Positions 9,579 through 18,100 of a DNA stretch of 34,216 bases are shown here, piece after piece; position 1 is the stretch's first letter, and every line of letters starts with the position of its first letter. A program made the translations under genes and the position numbers. Below the pieces are notes generated by a model. The model had not been told where the DNA came from and did not search any database. It was given only the letters and a program-made list of their open reading frames with translations. The stretch is from Chlamydomonas sphaeroides (lineage: Eukaryota; Chlorophyta; Chlorophyceae; Chlamydomonadales; Chlamydomonadaceae), in the NCBI GenBank assembly GCA_001662425.1, contig BDDC01000594.1:1-34216 (forward strand). The letters run 5' to 3'.

Positions 9579-11980
9579 TCACAGCCAGATGTTGGTGTAA
9601 AAACCAAAACGCACTCCGCATTTTTTGGTTGCCTTGTTTGATATCAACGGCGCCAAATCTCCTGAGGCCGTGGCGGCGTCTTGAAGGGTCTTCATTGGTG
9701 TCCATAGGTGCCTGGGATGCACGAGGCAGAGGCAGGGGACTGGCCTGTGCTGGGTATCTAAGGAGACGTCCCAAGGAGGCATCCCAACCGTCCTCAAACA
9801 TCCCCAGCTGCGCATGGGTGCATAGCTTGCCCCCCAAAAGAGGCCATCCAGACCAGACGCACACCGTCGGTCATTATGCGATTGTAGCTGGGACTTCTTG
9901 AGGGGTCTCGGGCACGCCGACCGCCGTGCCCTCACCCCACGTCGCCGCCCGAAATGCCTGAAATGGCAGGACCGTATCTCCAAACGCACGCCGCCGCTAA
10001 CGTTGCCGCCGCTGCTGCCGCTCTCGCTGTGTCGCGGCCGCATGCGGCGGCCGCTACCACCCCCTCCGCCTCCGCCGCCCGGCCCTCCGCCGCCCAGCCC
10101 ATCGCCGCCCGGCCCATCGCCACCGCCAGGGCGGAAGCAGGCCGGGCGCTCAGCCCCAAGCAGCTGGAGGCACAGAAGCAGCAGCATGTGCAGAGCGGCG
10201 TTGAGGTCACGGTCTCAATCTTAAACATGTGGAGAAATGCTGTATTGAAGCGGTGTGTCGAAATGATGTACTGAAGTGGGGCGGTGGGGAAGTGGAGGGG
10301 GATGGGCAGGAGCATGCTGTTACGCTGCCGGTGTTATTACCGCGCAGTCCCGCTGCTTGTGTTACCCATTCACCCGGCCACCCAGTCACCCACCCATAAC
10401 GACACTCACTCCATGTCGTGCCATGGCAGACTTGCACGCCATGCGCACGCCGCGCCCCAGGCAGCATCCTCGCAGGCAGCTGGCCGCACCCGCAGTTGTT
10501 GCAGACCTTGGGCGAAGGGCAGGGGCCGCGCACACTCTGTGAGGCTTAGAGCAAGCACCTCCAGCTTCCTTTCTAGCAGACGTACACTTTACACGCCACA
10601 GCCCACCCAACACCCTTCGTACCTGCGAGGTGAGGCACTCGTTGATTATGACCACGTGCCGCGCATACCGCTCGCGCAGCAGCCGAACGAACTCCTAGCG
10701 AGGTGGCTGGCCTTGGCGGCTGATCGCCGAGTTCCATCCGGCACTGCCGCATCCTCAGCCCACCACCACCTCGTCGTTGGGCCGCCCGCCAGTCAGCCGC
10801 ACGGCTTCGCGGTGCAGCACCCGCAGCTTGTGGATGTACACCTCAAGCCGCTTCTTGCGCTGTCGGGGATCGAAGTAGTGGGCCAGGAGGTCCTGCACGC
10901 CCAGGCCGCCCCAGCCGCCGAACAGGTGCCGCAGCCGCTCCTCATGAGCTGCGCGGGTGGCAACCCGAGCGCTGGGAATGGCGGACTGGAAGGCAGCTAG
11001 CTGCGGCTGGCAGTTCAGCTGCCACTCCATCCATTGCCGGCGCTCGAGGTAGCCGCACTGCTGGCCATGGCCGGCGCCTGAGCAGCTCGAGAAGCAGGCG
11101 CGTTGCCGGCGGCGGCGGCGGGCGGCGGCACAGAACCGGTCGCCCCTGTAGCCGCCGCTGGCATGATGGCCACACGACCCGCTGCCGCGCCGCCGCCAAC
11201 ACCGCCAACGCCGTTCCCGGTGCCTCTTGCCGGGTGGAGCCAGCGCCAGGCAACCGGCAGCCTGCAGCAAGTGGCTGGTGAAGCCGGACACGTGCGAGAA
11301 GCCCTTGGCGCAGGTCCAGTAGGTCCCCACGCCTGGGTCCATTCCGCACAGGAACAAGTTCTTCAGCTCTTCCGCCGAGAACTGAACCCTGGCCTCGGCC
11401 TCCTGGACCTCGTCGTCCGGCTGCCTCGCCGGGCGCTGCATGGCGACACAAAAGTCGACGCCATCGGCGCACCCGTACCCAGCGAACTTGCGGGCAGCCG
11501 TCGCCAGCATATGCATGCGAGAGTACAGCCCCAGGGCCACCCAAGGACCATGGCTGGGGTCAAGGCCATGGGCGCGGGCCCACTCCCCAAATGCACCCGC
11601 CGTGTTCTTGCCTCGCGCGCCGGCGATGCCACCGCCCGTACCCCCGGCCAGGAGCAGGCGGGCCGGACGCCAGCGCGCCGCCGCCACCGCTGGGCGACAG
11701 CGTGAAGCCATGGAGCCAGAGCGATGCCACCCAAATTACAGGTGTGTGACCACTCACCATAGTCGGGATCCTCCTTATCAACTCCTACATCTACCGAGGC
11801 CCTCGCGGCCGGCGGCGCAGACCCTCCGCCGGCCGCGCGAGCTGCATGCGTGTTGCGGTTGTGCACCGCGCACGGTAACAAGAGAGGGTTGCGTTTCAAG
11901 TTTACAAGTGAGCTCCGTAGACAAACTTTAGGTTGGGTAACTTCAGGTAAGAAAATGGGAGCGAGGTCATTGTGCAACAA
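9579..11980 (-). CDS. Fanzor (eukaryotic TnpB-like) RuvC-fold nuclease, possibly decayed
   Basis: Proposed exons are 11980-11758 (uncertain), 11689-10770, 10694-10623, 10506-10410 and 10213-9579. All join in phase to about 648 residues. Seen in the sequence: a RuvC-I motif LFLCGMDPGVGTYWTCAKG (catalytic Asp about residue 191). Then a long basic helical region. Then RuvC-II VVIINECLTSQ (Glu about 400), followed directly by a zinc finger CNNCGC and a later Cys (407, 410, 412, 432). Then TTW-NRDLNAALHML, the RuvC-III motif (Asp about 440), which forms only after splicing. AERP and a glycine-rich tail follow. This order of D, E-x-TS-x-C-x2-C and NRDxNAA is diagnostic of TnpB/Fanzor proteins, known RNA-guided DNA endonucleases of mobile elements. 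Oddities: the N-terminal guide/target-binding lobe is not recognisable, and a 75-nt segment (10769-10695) contains TGA and TAG in frame. It is either an intron or evidence of a pseudogene. The tail after about residue 460 may not be real coding sequence. Confidence 0.85.
10695..10769 (-). other. 75-nt in-frame segment with two stops: intron or decayed coding sequence
   Basis: The segment begins GTGGTGGTGGG after GAG and ends CGCTAG before GAG, so it fits a minimal GT-AG intron. It is exactly 25 codons long and in frame with both neighbours. Read through, it gives EVVVG, stop, GCGSAGWNSAISRQGQPPR, stop, then EFVRLL. From family knowledge, this looks like the conserved V-G-x-G and ISR-x-GP region that precedes RuvC-II in Fanzor proteins. 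TGA would replace a Trp codon and TAG a Lys or Gln codon. Confidence 0.6.
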
Positions 11981-13704
11981 TCACCATCCTGGCTGCCGCC
12001 CGGGCCTAGCTCAGTTTCACCTTCCCCCCCTCAGCTACCGGTTTCACCTTCCCCCCTCAGCTACCGCCACAAGCAAGCAAAACGACAAGCAGCATCGTGC
12101 TGAATAGCACCGTCACGCGTCACTTCTAACAAAACGTGTATTCGCTACAACATGGTCCCCTCAGGGGACGTCAGGGGTGATCGCAAGGGCTTCGCCCCGT
12201 CTCCTACGGAACGGGGCAAGCCAAGACGTCATCAGGGGAGTCTCCCCACACGCATGTCACGGCTTGTCCAGGGGCCTGGGGCTGCCCTGGGCAGGAAGCC
12301 CTGGGCTGCGCACCTGATTACACCTCGTGGCCCGTCCGGGCCGGCAGATCTCCCCTGAGGCACCTTAGGCTATGCACGTGTATGGAAAACTAAAGCGAAA
12401 ACGAGGATTCACTATATCCGGTAGCCTGCGTAGAGGGGCGACAACACAGCAGACAGAGGCAAGCAGACCGCAGGGCCAACAGAGGAGCAATTGCAGCGGC
12501 GGCGACTCACCTGGCGCGTAACAGCGCGCTACACAATGCTGACCCGAACAAGTGACATGGCTGCTGCTGGCGCGAGGGAACGGTCCCGCCCACCCCAAAC
12601 GCGACGGGATGCGAACCTGTGAATAGGGGGTTGGCGTGCAGCGACTTGGTCAGCGGTGGTCAGAATGTGCGGCCGAATTGCAGCCAGGTGGGCGCCGGCG
12701 GGACGGCGTAGTCTAAGCTATCCCCGCGCCAGCAGCAGTGTGCGGAGATGACGTCTGTGGGAGTAGTGGGTACAAGGGACGAGGCAAAGGAAAGAGAAAA
12801 AAGGAAGGCGGGCGAGCGCCGTACGCCGCGGGCTGCAACGCTGGGTCGGCCGGGGAAGTCGCTGGGTTGGAAACGCGAAAACGGACGCTGTTCTAGTAGA
12901 AGCGTAGGCCTGAGCTGTGGATAACATGGGGCTGCTGTCGAACGTGGGGTTGCTGACGGCAGGGGTTGGACAAGGAAGCTGTTGGGTAGGGGAGTAAGCT
13001 GATAGGGTGTGCAAAGGGGAGGGGGTTCGAGATGCTTGACGCGGCGGCCATGCGACTGGCCCCGTGGGGTTCCCTGTCGCCGACGATGTGCCGTCCGGTG
13101 GGCTGGAGGTCATGGCAATGGGCCGATCATCCCTCACAGGTAACGAGTCGGCGAACAGCCAATGGGGGCGTTACACGCGCCCGCCCACCGTCCAGACAGA
13201 GGGCTGTGGAACCTCGACACACGACACGCGACAAGTGGAGGAACCCCATGGAACCCGGATGAACGCAGCAAGTGCTCCCAAGCCATAACCAGACTGGGGA
13301 AACGAACAGCAAACCCCGGACCGAGGCCAACATAGAACCCCGTGCGTACCCCACACCAACGCCAATGAAGCCGAACGGAACCCCACCCACCCATCCCAGA
13401 ACCCAAGCGCACGTATAAACAGCCCTGGCCCGTCTGTGCGCGTGAAGCCTGAGCCAGGGCCTCCTGTCCTGAGCTGTCGGCTGGTACTTCATGCGATCAA
13501 TATGCCCTTCCGCTGCCGCCTGCAGGCGTTCGCTGCGGACGCTCAGCGTGACTGGACTTGGGAAACGCCAGGAGGCCGCCTGGGCAGCGCAGCCGTGCGC
13601 CAGTCGCCAACCTCGTGACGGGGCTCTTGGGTCCTCGCCGGGCTTCTGGTCGCCGGTGTGGAGAGGGGTGTGATGGAGCAACACGCTGCGGGCCTCAGCG
13701 CAGG
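11981..13704. other. Region upstream of the Fanzor gene with a MITE-like element
   Basis: No supported gene. It may hide N-terminal Fanzor exons, but none were recognised by motif. A 26-bp unit (GTTTCACCTTCCCCC...CAGCTACC) is duplicated in tandem at about 12013-12065. A short element with imperfect inverted ends lies at 12154-12364. A TATAAA at 13414-13419 precedes the small plus-strand gene by about 290 nt and could be its core promoter. Long open frames around 12718-13684 on the minus strand show no family signal. Confidence 0.5.
12154..12364. mobile_element. Short MITE-like element with imperfect terminal inverted repeats
   Basis: The left end reads GGTCCCCTCAGGGGA. The reverse complement of the right end reads GGTGCCTCAGGGGA, matching apart from a one-base gap and possibly one mismatch. 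The interior is GC-rich, has hairpin potential (GGGCTTCGCCCC and nearby arms) and no coding frame of note. A length of about 211 bp with inverted ends suggests a non-autonomous DNA element. No clear target-site duplication was found, so this call is tentative. Confidence 0.4.
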
Positions 13705-14735
13705 ATGAGGCGCGTGCTGCGCAAACCGCTGGCGAGCATGCATGGGGGCATGCGTGGCCAGGCGCCTTCGCAAGCTCACAACCGCCGGCCTCCTTTGGGA
13801 CGCAGGACTGCGAACGCCGCTGTAAGATATGGTTTAGATAAACTGGCAGTCGCAGCCAGGGAGCAGGAGAGGACGCCTGTCACGCCACAGCACGTTATCG
13901 GCAGAGTGCAGCGTTCTAATGCATCAGCTGCCGAGTGTGCGGAAAAGGTAATGTTCGAGACGGCAGGACAGCATTCCGTTAGCTCTGCGAGCGGCTGTCC
14001 TGATTCCTGGCACCGGGGATGCGCCTGAGGTGCACTGGTAGAGCCGTAGGGATGGAGGTGTCCCCTAAGAGTGCGTTGCCCGGTGGGCGGCAGCCCCTCC
14101 GGACGATGCTGTGCCGAAGACACGTTGTGGTGCGTCAGGGACATACTTATCCCCTCTGGAGCTAACTGCGCAGATTGTGACGCGACCGTCTGATGGCTTC
14201 GCTTTAGTTCAATACGGCCGTGCGCCGCCCGCGCTCAGATTGGGCGGCAATGGCTCGGTAGGCACACAAGGCCCACGGGGTGGGTAGGGTCGTCCCAGAG
14301 TTGCCAGCTACCCAGGCCGTCTGCATGGGAGGTGCATTACGGCGCTCCAGGGGCAAGTCCGCCACCCACGAATGAGGCTACGCAACTATGCAAGCCGATG
14401 GCTCGGCACCTGACTTGCTGCTGCAGGTCCGTGAAAGCCAATGGATAGGCGGGAAAGCGGCTTCAACGCGAGTGGGGACAAGCGTCGGTTGAGCAGTCCC
14501 GCTGACACTCAAGCTCACACCTCGCAGGGCGCAGTTGTGGCTGAGGCCGTGGTGCACATGGTCAGCGAGCCCCGCCTGGAATGCAACCTGCTGCCGGAGC
14601 CCTGGCGCACGAGGAGTGGTAAGCGCCCACCGACTAGCAGTTTTGGGATGAAGGGGCCAGCGGGCAGCACGGAGTGGCCCCACAGCTCCGGCTACCGGGG
14701 CCAGCCCCCCCAGCACAGCGATGCCATCTAAGTAG
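13705..14735 (+). CDS. Small unknown protein, three exons
   Basis: Exons 13705-13947, 14528-14618 and 14686-14735 join in phase to a 127-residue protein ending at TAG. The splice sites are AAG|GTAATG, CTCGCAG|GGC, AGTG|GTAAGC and CCACAG|CT. The N-terminal 35 residues are basic (MRRVLRKPLASMHGG...), which could be an organelle-targeting or nucleic-acid-binding segment. The middle is amphipathic (YGLDKLAVAAREQ and GAVVAEAVVHMVSEPRLE) and the tail is Ala/Pro/Ser-rich. I do not recognise a domain. The start is uncertain because the frame is open back to 13558. Support comes from matched phases over two introns plus a stop soon after the last acceptor. The gene converges on the membrane-protein gene, and their 3' regions probably overlap. 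Confidence 0.5.
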
Positions 14736-14768
14736 AGAGGAGAGGACGAGGACGCGCCAAACAGTACG

Positions 14769-14773
14769 TTACA
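14769..14773 (-). terminator. TGTAA polyadenylation signal of the membrane-protein gene
   Basis: TTACA on the plus strand is TGTAA on the minus strand, the usual polyadenylation signal of volvocine algae. It lies about 400 nt past the TAG at 15171. The assignment is by position only. Confidence 0.45.
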
Positions 14774-15170
14774 CGGCTCCAACCAGAGCCAGTGGAACGA
14801 ATGAGGTGCTCAGCAAACTGCCTGGCGCCTGCCCGAGCACCCGGCTCGCAAGCGTGCGCGGCATTCCACGATGCCAGACCGCGCGCCCCCAGTGCTGGGT
14901 CCTTAACCCACTCGCAGCCGTGATGTTGTCGCCCGCTTGCAGGCCGCCCAATTTCACGGATCAGTCCTATACCCCCCGGTCCACGGATCAGTCCTACATC
15001 TGCACCGTTGCCACTACCCACTGCCGCGCGAGCTCTGCAACACTGTACCCACACCCGCCTGAGCGTGTCGCTAAGCGTCCTAAATGCAGGCCTCACGCCA
15101 GGGCGCCGCCTGGTCGCTGGCCCACCGCTGCCTGCGGAGCGCAGCGGTGCTCCGAGTGTCTGTGCCCCCG

Positions 15171-18100
15171 CTACCTGCCCTTCTTGGCGCCGCGCTGCTG
15201 CCGCGCCCTGCCCGCCAGCTGCACCTGGCCCGCCTGAAGGCTCATGAGCAGCCCCGCGGCCACCACCGCGTTGGCCAGGAAGTGGCGAAACACGTAGAAG
15301 GCGTAGCTCCTGCCAGGGGAGGAGCGGGAGGCGCGGAGAGGGGTGGTCACGGAGGAGGCAGGACGTCCAGGGCTGGGGCATAACGACCAGGACGTCCAGG
15401 ACCGGGGCATAACGACCAGGACGTCCAGGGCCGGGGCATAACGACCAGGACGTCCAGGGCTGGGGCATAATGACCAGGACGTCCAGGGCTGGGGCATAAC
15501 GACCAGGACGTCCAGGGCCGGGGCATAACAACCAGGACGTCCAAGGCCGGGGCATAACGACCAGGACGTCCAGGGCCGGGGCATGACGACCAGGACGTCC
15601 AGGGCCGGGGCATAACGACCAGGACGTCCAGGGCTGGGGCATAACGACCAGGACGACGTCCAGGGCCGGGGCATAACAACCAGGACGTCCAGGGCCGGGG
15701 CATAACGACCAGGACGTCCAGGACCGGGGCATAACGACCAGGACGTCCAGGGCCGCATACGGCGCTGCATGTGCGGTGCCGGCTGTGAGCGGTGTGCCCG
15801 TGTGGCTACGTGCGCATGGGTGTGTGTGGCCGGGCGCCAGCGCGCGCTGCTCGCCCGCCCTAGCGCCGCTGCCCCCCTAGCGCCTCTGCCGCAGCGCTGC
15901 GCTCACCACAGCATGCGTCCGCGCGACCAGAAGCGCCAGCACAGGGCGCCCTCCGCCGCCACCGCCGCAGCCAGGCTGGCGGCCAGCCACTGGTGGCACG
16001 AGGGGGGGGCGCAGTGGGGGCGGCTGGTCAGACGGGGCGTCGCATGAAAAGGGCCGCAACCTCGCACAGATGCCAGCCGCTCCGGCCCCGGCGCTGTGCG
16101 CCCTGCCAGCCCCGCACCGACCTTCCGGCGCCCCCCCGCGACCCAAGTGCACCTCCGTCCCCTCCCCCCCCCCCGCGACCCAAGAGCACCTCCGTCCCNN
16201 NNNNNNNNNNNNNNNNNNNNNNNNNNNNNNNNNNNNNNNNNNNNNNNNNNNNNNNNNNNNNNNNNNNNNNNNNNNNNNNNNNNNNNNNNNNNNNNNNNNN
16301 NNNNNNNNNNNNNNNNNNNNNNNNNNNNNNNNNNNNNNNNNNNNNNNNNNNNNNNNNNNNNNNNNNNNNNNNNNNNNNNNNNNNNNNNNNNNNNNNNNNN
16401 NNNNNNNNNNNNNNNNNNNNNNNNNNNNNNNNNNNNNNNNNNNNNNNNNNNNNNNNNNNNNNNNNNNNNNNNNNNNNNNNNNNNNNNNNNNNNNNNNNNN
16501 NNNNNNNNNNNNNNNNNNNNNNNNNNNNNNNNNNNNNNNNNNNNNNNNNNNNNNNNNNNNNNNNNNNNNNNNNNNNNTTGCCAGCCTCCTGCCCACCTGC
16601 CTCCCCGGCCCCCCCGCGTACAGCGGTATGGCCAGTGTGAACTGCAGCGGCAGCCAGAAGGTGTTGACGGAGCCGTCCCCTCGCGGCACCCAGCGGTACG
16701 TGTCGCCCAGCAGCTCGGCCATTGCCGACACCACACCGCCGTCCGACATGTCGCGGACGTGCTCCACCTGATAGGGGGCAGTCGGAGGAGGTGAAGGAGG
16801 GGAACGAGTCGAGCAGCGGAGGATAGCGTCCCTTACAGGCCAGAGCCACAGAGCCGCCTAGTTCCCGCGATCCCGCCGTGGCCACGGCCCGCGGCATACC
16901 CGTGCCCCGCCAGCCCCCCACCACCACCTGCACGCATCCGTAGAACGCAAACAGCGGCGCCATGAGGCACAGCCCGACCCACAGCAGCGCCCGCCGCCAG
17001 CGCCACAGCCGCCCCAGCAGGCCCGGCAGCCCGCCCGTCTCGGCGTACTGCCGCGCCCGCAGCGCCATCACCCGCTGCGCCTGCTCCGCCTGCGCGGCGC
17101 TGGGCGTGGCCGGCACCTGGCCCGACTGGCGAGGCGTGTCCGGCTGCGACGGCGGCGGGGGCTGCTGCTGCTGCACCGCCTGGTGCTTGGGCGAGGACGG
17201 CGGCGGCGGCTGCAGCTGCAGCGACGACTCCTGCCGCACCACTCGCTTCGCGGGTGGCAGCGAGGAACCTGTGGCGGTGCGGTGGGGGCGGAGTTGCGAC
17301 GATGGGGCGCGTGGCGAGATAGGCAAGCGGCACCGTGCGGCGCACCGGCAGCGGCCGACGCCGCAGCCCCGCCCAAGCTACGTGCGCATTCACGAAAGCA
17401 AAATGGATGTGGGGCTAGTATGTAGCAGCGCCCTCTTCGCGTCCAATGGAGGCGTGGCTCTCACCGCTGCCGCTCGCCCTCCGGTGCTGGACCTGCTTGG
17501 TCTGCACCAGCGCCGTGGCCGTGGCCGTCGGCGCCACCGTCGCCGCGGCCGCGGCCGTGGGGGTGGGCGGCAGGGAGCCAGCTTCGTGGCCTAGGTGCGG
17601 CAGCCCCTCGCTGGCCAAGCTGAGGCCGCCGGCCGGGCCAGCCGCTGCCGCGGCCGCCGCGGCCTTGACGCGGGCGGCCACCCCGGCGGCCTCGGCGTCG
17701 CCTGCCTCTGGTATGGAGCGCGCGGCCACGACCAGGGTGGCGCCCACCACCGCCAGCTCCTTGATGCGCAGCAGCTGCACCGACTGGCCCGCCCAGAACA
17801 GCCTGCGGGGGCGGGGGGGCAGGCGGGGCGGGCGAGTCAGGCCCCACTGGCGGTGAGCGGCGCGCCCGCCGGCACGTCCCTCAGCCCGCCACAGCGCCCC
17901 TCTCACAGCAGGCCCCTGCCGCTGGTCGCCAGCAGCTCCAGCAGCAGCCGCGCCGCCAGCGCCAGCGCCGCGACCTGCGGCGCAAGGCCCAGCAGCAGCG
18001 CCGGCAAGCACGGCGCCGCCACGAGCGCATGCAGCAGCGGGAAGCCGACGCCCGAGCCGCCGTAGCCGCCCAGGCCCGTCGACAGCACCGCGGACAGCAG

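Noticed and set aside
9932..10224. Plus-strand proline-rich (hydroxyproline cell-wall-like) protein
   Set aside because: It is the complement of the glycine-rich tail of the Fanzor frame. It has no signal peptide and no supported splice chain.
10755..11711. KDZ-type or other transposase
   Set aside because: KDZ motifs are absent. The DPG, NEC-x-TSQ-x-C-x2-C and NRDLNAA motifs fit TnpB/Fanzor instead.
13127..13684. 185-codon minus-strand frame considered as an N-terminal Fanzor exon
   Set aside because: No resemblance to the recognition lobe, no matching donor or acceptor chain to the 11980-11758 exon, and composition like intergenic sequence.
15171..15770. Proline/tryptophan-rich repeat protein or CRISPR-like array
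   Set aside because: The repeats are head-to-tail with no spacers, so not CRISPR. The open frames arise because the 29-bp unit lacks stops in several frames, and the array lies inside an intron.
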